A DNA stretch of 64,000 nt, taken from assembly GCA_963835085.1 (NCBI GenBank), contig CAWIED010000001.1, positions 1,860,001 through 1,924,000 on the forward strand. The letters run 5' to 3'. Below, one piece after another: positions 26,429-35,688 of the stretch. The position numbers and the translations under genes are program-made. The notes below the pieces were generated by a model. The model was not told the DNA's origin. It made no database searches and was given only the letters and a program-made list of their open reading frames with translations. Source of the stretch: JBDIAG01 sp963835085. GTDB lineage: Bacteria > Actinomycetota > Actinomycetes > Actinomycetales > CAWJMD01. Each line of letters starts with the position of its first letter. The stretch's first letter is position 1.

Positions 26429-29400
26429 TCAGTAGCAGCGGAACCAATCGCTGGAATCCTTGACCACGCACATGCTTTGGTTCTGCGCGAGCGTGATCGG
26501 CGGAGTGACGCGCTGGATCTGCGCGCCACCCGTGGTCTGCACCGTCACGTTCACCGCGGTGCTCGCGGCGTTGATGATGGTGTACGTGCTGCCGTTGGAG
26601 ACGTTCGCCAGTGCGGGCAGTGTGATGGTGAGCGCCGCCGTGCACAGGTAGATGTAGCTCTGGTTGGCGGCATAGGCGACCGTCGTGTTCGAGCTGACCT
26701 TGTTGTAGATCAGCTGCGCGGCGACGCCCGTCGTCTTGGCGAGAGTCACTGCACCGTCGGCGATCTTGACGGTTGACACTGCGCTCGTAGCCAGCTCCGT
26801 GCTGCCGACAGACCCCGCTCCCAGGGTGCTGCTCGTCCATCCCACGGCGTAGTCGGTGGCACTCGTCTTGGCGAGCACCTGTCCCGTGGTGCCGCCCGCT
26901 GGAATCCCCGTGGGAGCCGTCTTCCATGTGCCATCGCCATAGAGCGCGGTGGTGCTGCTCGCGGTGCCGGTGGCGGACAGCTTGGCCGGGGTGATGGCTC
27001 CATTGACGACCTTGGCCGACGTGACGGACCCATCACTCGGGACGTTGGCGGCCCATGCTGCGTCACCGTCGGTGGCGGATGCCTTGGCCAGCACCTGGCC
27101 GGTAGCTCCGCCCGCCGGGAGGCTCGACCCGCCGCCACCCGATCCCACCGTCGTCACGACGCCGGCGGAGTTGACGAGCTTGAGCACGCCAGAGTTGTCG
27201 ACGTACAGCGTCGCAGCCCCGGTCGGAGTGGCAGGTGCCGTGGCCTGGTTGCGCAGGGACAGGGCGCCGGCGACGTCGAGAGCCGTTGCCGGAGCGTCGG
27301 TCCCGATGCCGACCTTTCCGTCGCCGGTGGCCATGAGCACGGGTGGGTAGCCCAAGGTGGACGAGAAGATCCCGAAGTTGTCGCCGCCATTGAGGCCGAC
27401 GTCCGTTGCGAGGGTCCACGTCTTGGCCCGCCCGGAGAGGATGACCGCGGACGACTGCGACCCGCTGCCCGCGGTGTTCTCCAGCTTGACGCTGACCCGC
27501 GCACCGGTGAGCGCCTCGGCGATGTGGAGCTTCTCCGCCGGGGAGTTGGTGCCCACGCCGAGCCGAAGGGGCACGTAGACGTGGCCGGTCGACGCCTTGA
27601 GGATGAGCGCGTCGGTGAAGGTCAGCGCGTCCTCGGTGGCACCGCTGACGACCTTGAGGTGGAGGTCGTCGTCGCCGGGCAGCCCGATCTCGGCCTTGCT
27701 GTGGCCGCCAGAGCGGAAGAGCACCGAGCAGTCGTGGATGGTCGAGTCCTTCTCGGCCACGAAATAGCCGCTGAGGCTGGTGCCGCTCGGGATCGTCGTG
27801 TCGAAGGTCGGGCCCGCGGCTACCACGCGTTGGGAAGTGGTGGTGTCGGCGGTTACGGTCGGGATGCCGGGCGCCCCCGCAAGGTACGCCTTATAGGCGG
27901 CCTTGGTCAGCGGGTTGGTGGTGCCGATCAGGTCATTCTTGAGCGTCGCGTCATTCATGAAGAACGATTCGAACTCGATGTCTGCCTTATTGTCGGTCAT
28001 CCATTGGGTGACGTAGTTGACGTAGTTAGCGTCATCATTACCACCCTGGCCGGCGCCAGTTACCGACGTGGTCCACAGCGTTCCCCATTCGGGAATGCAG
28101 AACAGCTTGCCGTGCGTCTTGGCGAAATTCAGCCAGTAGTTCCAGCCGAAAGTGCTGTCGCGGTGAGTGGCCCAGTTGGTGGCGTTGTTGTAGGCGGGCC
28201 ACCAGTCGTAGGCGTCGATGCCGATGAGGTCGACGTACTCGTCGCCGGGGTAGCACAGGGTCGCGTCGACCTGGCCGACACCCTCATTCGGGTTCCAGCA
28301 GATGCGTGCTCGCGGCATGGTGCTGCGGATCTGGTTCACGGCGCGCCGGAAGACGGCCACATAATCGGCCGCCGTCGCAGTGGTGGCCTTCCACGGCTGG
28401 TCGGTGTTCATTTCCCAGCCAAGGCGCACAATGCCGCCCGGGTCAACACCGTTCATCATGGTGCCGAGTGCCGCGTATTGCGTGTCGTAACTACCAGCCT
28501 TTGCGGCGGCAAGGTTGCTGTCAGACGGGTATAGCGGAATTGCCAGGACGTAATGCCCAGCAAATCCGGTCGGAACGCGAGACGCCCACCAGGTGTCCAT
28601 CATCGCCGCGAACGAATCGCGGTCGGGATAGACGTTGATGTAGTCGAGCGGCTTGCCGCGCATGGTGACCGAGTTGTTGGCCAGGGTCACGGTGTCGCCG
28701 ACGTACATAGCGGTGCCGACGCCGATGCCCGACGGGTGCCAGGCGCGACCGGATGTGACGGTCCCGCTGCTGTTGATGATGACGTCGTTGGCGGCGATGT
28801 CGACCGGGGTCGGGCCATTGCCCAGCCACGAGACGCGCTGCGTGGTGGAGTTGGTGACCGTGCGACGGGCGGGCCAGGACGAGCCGGTGTAGGTGATCGT
28901 CTTGCCCGTGACCGTGCCGCCACCGCTCCCGCCAGTCGGGGCAGTCTTCCATGTGCCGTCGCCGTAGAGCACGGTCGACGCACTGGCGGTGCCGGTGCCC
29001 AGGTTGGCGGGCGGCACCACGAGACCCGAGGCCAGCTTGGCCGCGGTCACGCTGCCATCCGTCGGGGGTCGGGCGTCCGAGAGCCGGGAGTCATCCGCCC
29101 GGACAGCCTGCGTCGATGAGGATGCGCCCGAGGCGGCGAAGCTGACCGCCAGGGACCGGTCAGCGGACAGGTCCCCTCCGCCGGTCAGCCCGGTGCCAGC
29201 CGAGATCGCCCGAGTGGTGGGCGCTTTCCCGGCCAGGGCGGTCGAGGTGGCCGTCGAGACGGGCTTGCTCGCGTCGCTCGTGTTGTCGACGTTGCCGAGC
29301 CCGACATCGCCCTTGACGAGCGTGACGGCACCGGTCTTGGTGGCCACCGAGGTGACGGGCGCGCTCTGGAGTGCGGTGTCAGCCTTGCCCAGGGAGGTCT

Positions 29401-30967
29401 GCACGGCTGTGGCGAGGTCGGAGGCGGGGATCCCGGTGCCGGGCTTGGTGTAGGTGGCAGCGATGGCCGCCGCCTGTGCCGTCGAGACGGGCTTGTTGGC
29501 GTCCGAGGTGTTGTCCACGTTCGCCAGGCCCACGTCGGCCTTCGCCAGGGTGACCGCTCCGGTCTTGCTGGCCACGGACGTCACGGGGGCCGACTGGAGC
29601 GCTGAGTCGGCCTTGCCGAGCGACGTCTGAGTGGCCGCGTCAAGGTCGGTCTTCGGGATGCCTGTGCCCGGCCTGGTGTACTTCGCGTCGATGGAGGCCT
29701 GCGTGGCCGTGGCGAGCTTGGCGGGCGTCACCGAGGCGTCCGCAGGGGTGCGGGCATCGGACAGGCGCGAGTCGTCGGCGCGCACGGCCTTGGTGGCCGA
29801 CGAGGTGCCGGACGCGGCGAAGTCGACGGCCAGCGTGCGGTCGGCCGAGAGGTCGCCACCACCGGTCAGGCCGAGCCCGGTGCCGACCATGCGACTGACG
29901 GGAGTGCCGCCGCCGGAGGAGGCCACTGCGTCGAGCTGGGCCTTGTTGACGGCATGCCCGGCCGCGGTGCCCGTGGGCACGGTGATCGTGCCCGTGAAGG
30001 TGGCGCCGGCGGTTTTGCTGGCCTTGTCATCAAGTGTCGACTGGAGGTTGTCCACCGTCGAAATCGGCTGCGTGCCAGTGTGGTTCAGCCGGTTCTTGGC
30101 GTTGGCGAAGCCGGTTGCCTGTGCTGTGGAGATCGGCTTGTCAGCGTCGGCGGTGTTGTCGACGGCGCCCAGGCCGACGTCCGACTTGGTCAGCGTGACG
30201 GCACCAGTGCGACCTGCGACGGACGCCACGGGGGCGCTCTGGAGCGCAGTGTCAGCGCGGCCGAGAGATGCCTGCGTGGTGGCGTCGAGATCGGCGCCGG
30301 GGATGCCGCCCGAGGGCTTGGCGTACTTGGCATCCAGCGCGGTCTGCGTGGCCGCGCTGACGGGTTTCGCGGCGTCGCTCGTATTGTCGACATTCGAGAG
30401 GCCGACGTCACCCTTGGCCAGGATGACCGCGCCGACCTTGCCAGCGACGGACGTCACGGCGCCGCCGCCACCACCGACACCAGAGGCCATCAGGGTGGCG
30501 AAGTCGTCCTCAGTGCCCGCGTAGCCCTTGCTCCGGGCGTACTGGTAGGCGTTGATGATCGGCACGCCGGTGGACGGGACGATGTTCGCGTCCCGCGCGG
30601 CGTTCTTGAGCTGGACCACAGTGCCGACGGGCGCTTCCATCGGGAAGGTGATGTCGGGGACGCCCTGAATGCCGAGGGCAATGCGGACCTGGTAGGTCCA
30701 TCCCGTGGGGCTGACCTGCGGGTCATCGGTCGCCGGGATATCCACGGTGAATTCCGAGGTCTCCGGGTCGACTGGCACCATGCGCTCGATGGGCACGACG
30801 ATCGCATCAGAGCCGATAGAGGTGAGTACTCCACCCGTGATATTCGGCTTGAGGAAGATCGCCGCGCCGCCCGGCGGAACGCCGAGAATGTCGATCATCC
30901 GGCCGTGGAATGTCGACTTGTCCCAGTCATTGGGCCAAAGGGTATTGCCGGGGTAAGGGATTGCCAC
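26429..30967 (-). CDS. Tail fibre/spike with embedded GH26-like glycosidase domain
   Basis: 1512 residues. Residues 1-180 are a virion-anchoring domain (MAIPYPGNTLWPNDWDKSTF) paralogous to the next tail gene. Residues about 180-700 hold four repeats built on GAVTLxKxDVGLxNVDNTSD and two of LTGGGDLSADR...DDSRLSDAR, typical shaft repeats. Residues about 770-1030 form a TIM-barrel glycosidase: acid/base candidate Glu853 in RLGWEMN and nucleophile candidate Glu960 in IPEWGTLW, 107 residues apart, the spacing seen in GH26 mannanases. The C-terminus has beta-rich head repeats (GDGKVGIGTDAPATALDV) but no S74 chaperone that I recognise. It probably binds and cleaves a host surface glycan. Confidence 0.85.
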   Translation of the reverse strand: MAIPYPGNTLWPNDWDKSTFHGRMIDILGVPPGGAAIFLKPNITGGVLTSIGSDAIVVPIERMVPVDPETSEFTVDIPATDDPQVSPTGWTYQVRIALGIQGVPDITFPMEAPVGTVVQLKNAARDANIVPSTGVPIINAYQYARSKGYAGTEDDFATLMASGVGGGGGAVTSVAGKVGAVILAKGDVGLSNVDNTSDAAKPVSAATQTALDAKYAKPSGGIPGADLDATTQASLGRADTALQSAPVASVAGRTGAVTLTKSDVGLGAVDNTADADKPISTAQATGFANAKNRLNHTGTQPISTVDNLQSTLDDKASKTAGATFTGTITVPTGTAAGHAVNKAQLDAVASSGGGTPVSRMVGTGLGLTGGGDLSADRTLAVDFAASGTSSATKAVRADDSRLSDARTPADASVTPAKLATATQASIDAKYTRPGTGIPKTDLDAATQTSLGKADSALQSAPVTSVASKTGAVTLAKADVGLANVDNTSDANKPVSTAQAAAIAATYTKPGTGIPASDLATAVQTSLGKADTALQSAPVTSVATKTGAVTLVKGDVGLGNVDNTSDASKPVSTATSTALAGKAPTTRAISAGTGLTGGGDLSADRSLAVSFAASGASSSTQAVRADDSRLSDARPPTDGSVTAAKLASGLVVPPANLGTGTASASTVLYGDGTWKTAPTGGSGGGTVTGKTITYTGSSWPARRTVTNSTTQRVSWLGNGPTPVDIAANDVIINSSGTVTSGRAWHPSGIGVGTAMYVGDTVTLANNSVTMRGKPLDYINVYPDRDSFAAMMDTWWASRVPTGFAGHYVLAIPLYPSDSNLAAAKAGSYDTQYAALGTMMNGVDPGGIVRLGWEMNTDQPWKATTATAADYVAVFRRAVNQIRSTMPRARICWNPNEGVGQVDATLCYPGDEYVDLIGIDAYDWWPAYNNATNWATHRDSTFGWNYWLNFAKTHGKLFCIPEWGTLWTTSVTGAGQGGNDDANYVNYVTQWMTDNKADIEFESFFMNDATLKNDLIGTTNPLTKAAYKAYLAGAPGIPTVTADTTTSQRVVAAGPTFDTTIPSGTSLSGYFVAEKDSTIHDCSVLFRSGGHSKAEIGLPGDDDLHLKVVSGATEDALTFTDALILKASTGHVYVPLRLGVGTNSPAEKLHIAEALTGARVSVKLENTAGSGSQSSAVILSGRAKTWTLATDVGLNGGDNFGIFSSTLGYPPVLMATGDGKVGIGTDAPATALDVAGALSLRNQATAPATPTGAATLYVDNSGVLKLVNSAGVVTTVGSGGGGSSLPAGGATGQVLAKASATDGDAAWAANVPSDGSVTSAKVVNGAITPAKLSATGTASSTTALYGDGTWKTAPTGIPAGGTTGQVLAKTSATDYAVGWTSSTLGAGSVGSTELATSAVSTVKIADGAVTLAKTTGVAAQLIYNKVSSNTTVAYAANQSYIYLCTAALTITLPALANVSNGSTYTIINAASTAVNVTVQTTGGAQIQRVTPPITLAQNQSMCVVKDSSDWFRCY

Positions 30968-30980
30968 GTGAGGTGTCCTC

Positions 30981-32780
30981 CTAGGACGTCAGCAGGTTGG
31001 CGGGAGCGGTGGCGGCGACGACCGAGGCGGTCGACCACCGGACGCGTGGCGTCTCGCCGGAGACGGCTGCGCGCGGGTGGTAGACCTGGGCGACGCCGCC
31101 GGTCTGGTAGAGCAGTGGGAACGTGGCGGCCGTAGCCGAACCGCGTTGGTACGTAGGCGAATACATCGTCAGCAGGCCGCCGGACTGGTGAATCGCGCCG
31201 TTGACGGTGCCGGCCGAGTCGGAGACCTGCCCGAGGTGCGGGCCGAAGAGATCGACGCACCCGCCCAGCACGGTCAGCAGCGGACGGGTCGCCAGCGTTG
31301 TCGGGGAAAGACCTTCCCAGATTCCGCCGAAGATCTTGATGCCGTAGTCCTGAGTGCCGTCAACCTGAATTCCGCCCCAGTCATTGGTTGCGGTGACGTA
31401 GATCAGGCCGATATTCGACTTCTGCATCCAGTTGAAGTTCATCAGCATTTTGCCGGAGACCGGAGTCTGAGACCCGATGTTCAGATAGCCGCTCATCCAG
31501 AGCTGGTTATCCGAGCCGCCCATGTAGAACTGCACGTCGGTGCCCGCAAGGCAGGTCCAGTGCCCGGTAAAGAGCACTTGAGTCAACAGCGCCTTTTCCG
31601 TGGACACGCCAATGGCGCCCTTGCATCCGAAGAATGTAAGGTTGTGGAATTCGCAGGCGTAGAGGTTGGCGGTGCTGCGGATGATCTGGGTATTGCCATT
31701 GGTCGAATAGAACGCGATGCCCGACAGGTTTACGTCGTACATTTGCGACGTGGACTGGAGCAGCGCGCCCGTCGTGGACCCGGCCGAGGTGTTCCACTGT
31801 CCGGGCACGAGCTGGCCCGTCGACGTGCCGACCTCGAGGTTTTTGGGCCCGACGTTGGCGCCGGCGCCCATGATCTTGCAGCCCGAGTAGAGTGCGAAGG
31901 AGGTTGAGCCCGTGTCGATCGTGCGCGCGGGAAGCTGAATCCATGGGATCTTCGACTGCGCCGCAGCGTATGTCATGGCAGCCTGGAGCTTGGCGGCGTC
32001 CGTAGCGCCAGCGAACGAATCCATCTGCACGATGCCGGCGTTGACCTGGTCGAGCCGCACGGGGTTCGCCGCAGCGCTCGGCACTGGCACGGTGACGGCG
32101 CCCGTAAAGGCGGCCCCGGCGAGGTCAGCCTTGCCGGAGAGCTGAGTGGTGTGCGCTGCGATCGCCGTCCGCTCGGCCGTGGTCATGGCCAGACGCCCAC
32201 CGCTCGCCGCCGAGTCGGCCGTCTTGGAGAGCGCGATGGCCGCGTTGCTGGCCACGACAGAGTCCGTGACGATCGAGATGCCACCAGTACCAGTAGAATT
32301 CATCTTGATGGCGAAGTCGTCTTCGCTGCCCGCGTAGCCCTTGGACTTCGCGTACTGGTAGGCCGTGATAATGGGGACGCCCGTGTTCGCCGTGATGCCG
32401 GCGGCCGCCGCAGCAGTTTTGAATTCGACCGTGGTGCCCACCGGCGCGGTCATGTTGAAGGTCAGGTCGGGAATGCCCGCGATGCCGTAAGAGACGCGCA
32501 CCTGGTACGTCCACCCGGTGGGCGACACCTGCGGGTCGTCGGTAGCCGGGATATCGACGGTGAATTCCGAGGTCACCGGGTTGACCGGGATCTTGCGCTC
32601 GACGGGCATCACGGCGACGTCGGACCCGATCGAGGTGATGACGCCGGTGGTCACATTTGGCTTGATGTAGATCGCAGCGTTGGCGGGCGCGGCGCCGAGG
32701 ATGTCGATCAGCTTGCCGTGAAAAGTGGCCTTGTCCCAGTCAGTCGGCCACAGCGCGTTGCCGGGATATGGGGTCGTCAT
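30981..32780 (-). CDS. Tail fibre/spike, beta-helix type
   Basis: 599 residues. Residues 1-180 (MTTPYPGNALWPTDWDKATF...TGWTYQVRVSYGI) closely match the start of the downstream fibre, with an identical run FTVDIPATDDPQVSPTGWTY in both. From about residue 270 the protein has the GCKIMGAGANVGPKNL, NLYACEFHNLTFFGC, GIQVDGTQDYGIKIFGG pattern of a right-handed parallel beta-helix, as in tailspikes and pectate-lyase-like proteins. No catalytic residues can be named. ATG 32780 overlaps the upstream stop (ATGA). The two fibres are probably carried on the same tail tip. Confidence 0.83.
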   Translation of the reverse strand: MTTPYPGNALWPTDWDKATFHGKLIDILGAAPANAAIYIKPNVTTGVITSIGSDVAVMPVERKIPVNPVTSEFTVDIPATDDPQVSPTGWTYQVRVSYGIAGIPDLTFNMTAPVGTTVEFKTAAAAAGITANTGVPIITAYQYAKSKGYAGSEDDFAIKMNSTGTGGISIVTDSVVASNAAIALSKTADSAASGGRLAMTTAERTAIAAHTTQLSGKADLAGAAFTGAVTVPVPSAAANPVRLDQVNAGIVQMDSFAGATDAAKLQAAMTYAAAQSKIPWIQLPARTIDTGSTSFALYSGCKIMGAGANVGPKNLEVGTSTGQLVPGQWNTSAGSTTGALLQSTSQMYDVNLSGIAFYSTNGNTQIIRSTANLYACEFHNLTFFGCKGAIGVSTEKALLTQVLFTGHWTCLAGTDVQFYMGGSDNQLWMSGYLNIGSQTPVSGKMLMNFNWMQKSNIGLIYVTATNDWGGIQVDGTQDYGIKIFGGIWEGLSPTTLATRPLLTVLGGCVDLFGPHLGQVSDSAGTVNGAIHQSGGLLTMYSPTYQRGSATAATFPLLYQTGGVAQVYHPRAAVSGETPRVRWSTASVVAATAPANLLTS

Positions 32781-33847
32781 GCGTTCGCTCCCGGAGGTGT
32801 GATGTCGAGCTCGGCGGTGCCATCGGCGGGCTTGTAGGTGATCGAGGTGATGCGGCCCGTGCTGGTGAAAGTGCCTCCGCCCCAACGCGGCCCGGTAACG
32901 GCGATCGTGTCGCCGACGTCGTACGAGCCGATCAGGGCCAGCGGACCGTCGGCCACGGTGATAGTGAAGGACGTGACCCGGCGGGCATACTTGGCCAGTC
33001 GCTCCTGCGCCCTGGCAGCGGCGGCCGCGTCGGTCGAGACGGTGGCGTCAGTGATGACAGCGACCTTGCGCAGGCGCCCGGGATTGTCGAGTCGGGCCAG
33101 CCCCCAGGGCGGGGTGTCGCCAGTCCCGACGACGAGGACCTCGGTGGGCGAGTCGACGGTCTTGGTCCACAGGGACAGGTCTGTCGTGACGTTGGCGCCG
33201 ACCTCGAATCGCAGGGTGGAGGTCAGGTCGTCGCCGATGCTCATGCCGCAGTCGAGAGTGTGATTGCCTGCGAGACCGTGCTTTTCGCGAAACTGAATGC
33301 CGTCGTCCAGCAGCACGCCGATCCGCTCGGACAGGTCGCGGGTGCTGCGCGGAGACAGCACGTATGGCTCATCGACGTCAGTGGTCACGCCATCCGAGGT
33401 CTGCGTGCCATTGCGGCCGACCCACGCCTCGGTGGTGAAGGGCGTGAGGGTCAGTCCGAGATTGCCGCCCGGCTGGGATTGCAGGTGCGCCCAGATCGAG
33501 CGGAAGACGTCGCCCGAGTTGGCGTGGTAGAGCTTCTGTTCGGCGCCGACCCATGGCGTGTCCTTGGGCGCCGAGGTGAAGCCAAAGGCGGTCACCTTGA
33601 CCGCCGGCCCGACCTCTTCGAGTGTGTCCACGATGGTGGCCGCGAGTACCTTGCCGCCGTCGGCCACGGTGTAGATACACGAGCTACCAGCGGTCAGCTG
33701 GACGGCATGCTCAGGGGTGAGCGTTGCTTCCAGCCGGGGCCAATCCGACAACGGCACGACGAGGTTCTCGTCGGTGAGTTGCAGGTCCGGGATCGGGTTG
33801 GTCTCGGTGCCGTCGCCCACGAGAGTCGTTGCGACGTAACGGATCAC
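32777..33847 (-). CDS. Minor tail / baseplate protein (Gp37-like)
   Basis: 356 residues starting VIRYVATTLVGDGTETNP. It reads like the siphovirus tail-tip protein that follows Dit: an N-terminal LTDENLVVPLSDWPRLEATL, a central hydrolase-free beta region, and the C-terminal YDVGDTIAVTGPRWGGGTFT that forms an OB-like domain. It is part of the baseplate hub connecting tape measure, Dit and fibres. GTG 33847 overlaps the previous stop (GTGA). No enzymatic motif was found. Confidence 0.72.
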   Translation of the reverse strand: MIRYVATTLVGDGTETNPIPDLQLTDENLVVPLSDWPRLEATLTPEHAVQLTAGSSCIYTVADGGKVLAATIVDTLEEVGPAVKVTAFGFTSAPKDTPWVGAEQKLYHANSGDVFRSIWAHLQSQPGGNLGLTLTPFTTEAWVGRNGTQTSDGVTTDVDEPYVLSPRSTRDLSERIGVLLDDGIQFREKHGLAGNHTLDCGMSIGDDLTSTLRFEVGANVTTDLSLWTKTVDSPTEVLVVGTGDTPPWGLARLDNPGRLRKVAVITDATVSTDAAAAARAQERLAKYARRVTSFTITVADGPLALIGSYDVGDTIAVTGPRWGGGTFTSTGRITSITYKPADGTAELDITPPGANA

Positions 33848-34782
33848 GAGGGCTTCTCGTAGAATTTCACATCGTAGGTCACGTGCGAGCTGACGACCGT
33901 GGACAGCGCCCCGGTGCCGCCCGACCTGGTTGCCTCGGTGGCGAAGGTGCAGACCGTGCCGCGCAGCGCGGTCGGGATCTTGCCCTTGCCGGTGACCTCC
34001 ATGAATCTGGACATGCCGACCTGGGACGCCGGGAAGTTGTAGGTAATGTTCGCTGCCCGGAATTGGTTGGGGCCGGCGGGCCCGAACACGGACGTGAAGA
34101 CGCCGGAGCAGGCATCGGTGGTCTGCGAGATGTTTGACAGATAGGTCTCCACGACCACATCTGTGGCCCAGTCCGGCACGAGAATGTCCGGCTGGTAGTC
34201 CGGCCAGCGCACGCCGGTCGAGGCGGTCACGGTCTGGCCCGAGGTGACAAAGTTCGCTTCGGTGGGGTTGGAGAAGCGGGGCGACACGAGCGCCCGCACG
34301 TCGGTGATCATGTCCTGCGTGATCGTGGCCGTGAGCATGGGCATGGTGATCTGCGCCAGCAGCAGCCGCGGCCCGGTGGGGTTGGCATCGCCGACTTTGT
34401 TCCAGTAGAAGTCGACGTAGGTGTCGGCGTAGGTCGGGTCGATCACCCCGCCGCCCGCGTACTGCGGGTCCCGTCCACGCACCCACAGCTGCCGCACGAT
34501 GGTGGCACCGCCGGTGTTCGGCTGGACGGAAAGTGTTGGGGCAGAGGGGATCGGCACGACGTACGACTGTGCAGCCGATGCGTCGACGTACCGGTTCAGC
34601 ATGACGGCCGAGCCGGTGTTGACGACGATCTTGTTCGACGCCGGGGAGGTGGCCAGCACCTTGAGGCTGTCGGAGGTGGCGACACCCTCGGCGCCGCGAG
34701 TGGCCATCCACGTCAGGCGGCGCATGGTCTCGGCCGAGCCGAGTGCGCCATCCACGAATCCGAGCACGCCAGAGTCAGCCAT
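33844..34782 (-). CDS. Minor tail protein
   Basis: 312 residues (MADSGVLGFVDGALGSAETM). No named family was recognised with certainty. The position between Dit-like and Gp37-like genes and stretches such as GVIDPTYADTYVDFYWNKVG and PRLLLAQITMPMLTATIT resemble actinophage tail-tip proteins. The C-terminal half (YQPDILVPDWATDVVVETYL) looks like a beta-sandwich that may be surface-exposed. It overlaps the next gene by GTGA. Confidence 0.65.
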   Translation of the reverse strand: MADSGVLGFVDGALGSAETMRRLTWMATRGAEGVATSDSLKVLATSPASNKIVVNTGSAVMLNRYVDASAAQSYVVPIPSAPTLSVQPNTGGATIVRQLWVRGRDPQYAGGGVIDPTYADTYVDFYWNKVGDANPTGPRLLLAQITMPMLTATITQDMITDVRALVSPRFSNPTEANFVTSGQTVTASTGVRWPDYQPDILVPDWATDVVVETYLSNISQTTDACSGVFTSVFGPAGPNQFRAANITYNFPASQVGMSRFMEVTGKGKIPTALRGTVCTFATEATRSGGTGALSTVVSSHVTYDVKFYEKPS

Positions 34783-34797
34783 TGCAGTGCCTTCCAG

Positions 34798-35688
34798 TCA
34801 GATTGACATGTAGCCAGGCCGCCACTCCACGAGGGCAGTAGCGCCCGTGGTGGCGTCGGCGTAGAGCGAGATCTCCGGCACGCCCGTGAGGGTCGCCCGA
34901 AGTGTGGAATCAGCCGTGAGCGGCGCAGCGCGCACGCCGTCGACCGTGGTCATGAGCGTGCGGGTGTCCACGACGACAACCTGGCCGGGCTGGAGCTTGT
35001 CGCGCAGGGCGATCTTCCAGCCGGGCCCGACGAGCGTCACGCCAGAGGTGGCCTGGGCTGAGTCGCCGGTGAACGTCACGGTGAAGCTGACGGGCGCCGT
35101 CCCGACGTCGACGAACCCGGGTCGATCCCGGACGCCGAAGCGCGGGCGCCAGGGGTAGGCGAACTGGCCCCACACCCACTCGGAGCGTGACGGCTGGGTC
35201 AAGGTCAGCAGCCGAGATCGCTGCTGGCCATAGACCGTCGGGTCCATGAGTTTGAATTCCGCTGTCACCAGCGCGAAGTCGTCCGACCATGTGTCCGGCG
35301 GCTCGATGTCGATCTTGCGCGGGCGCCCGTAGACGACCCGCTGAGCCCCCGAGCGCGCGTACCGCAATGGCACCAAGGCGCCCGGGGTCAGTCGAGTGTC
35401 ACCACCGCGCCACGCCCACATGAGGCGATCCAGCGCGCCGGTGACATCACCGTCACGGGCCACGAGTAGGGAGAAGGTCCACGATGGTGCGGTCAGAAAG
35501 TCCCGGCCCGGCGTGGTGCGATCCGAGCCGGACGGCTGGGCATCTTGGTCCTTCACTGTGGTGGAGCCAAGATCCCAACCGCCCGTGAGGATCACAGCCT
35601 CGTCAAGCCCGGGACGCCCGAAGGTGTAGGTGCCACCATCGGGGGTCGGCAGCGAGAACTGGATGTCTTCCAGTACGAGATCAGACAC
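34798..35688 (-). CDS. Distal tail protein (Dit-like)
   Basis: 296 residues (MSDLVLEDIQFSLPTPDGGT). Position directly after the tape measure and an overlap of 8 bases with it identify the Dit slot. The N-terminal half shows the belt-type pattern SWTFSLLVARDGDVTGALDR...MWAW; the C-terminal half is a galectin-like beta region ending EWRPGYMSI. Dit forms the hexameric ring at the tail end on which the baseplate is built. Confidence 0.75.
   Translation of the reverse strand: MSDLVLEDIQFSLPTPDGGTYTFGRPGLDEAVILTGGWDLGSTTVKDQDAQPSGSDRTTPGRDFLTAPSWTFSLLVARDGDVTGALDRLMWAWRGGDTRLTPGALVPLRYARSGAQRVVYGRPRKIDIEPPDTWSDDFALVTAEFKLMDPTVYGQQRSRLLTLTQPSRSEWVWGQFAYPWRPRFGVRDRPGFVDVGTAPVSFTVTFTGDSAQATSGVTLVGPGWKIALRDKLQPGQVVVVDTRTLMTTVDGVRAAPLTADSTLRATLTGVPEISLYADATTGATALVEWRPGYMSI

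Noticed and set aside
30023..30034. CTTGTCATCAAG, similar to the operator half-site of 24716
   Set aside because: It lies inside tail-fibre coding sequence, lacks the N2 spacing with TGACAAG, and is explained by codon use. The same string at 38594-38605 in the tape measure gene is also chance.
32781..32885. N-terminal extension of the 599-residue tail fibre to 32885
   Set aside because: The extra 35 residues (His/Arg-rich) are antisense-like, overlap the upstream tail gene, and the paralogous fibre starts at the same PYPGN motif.
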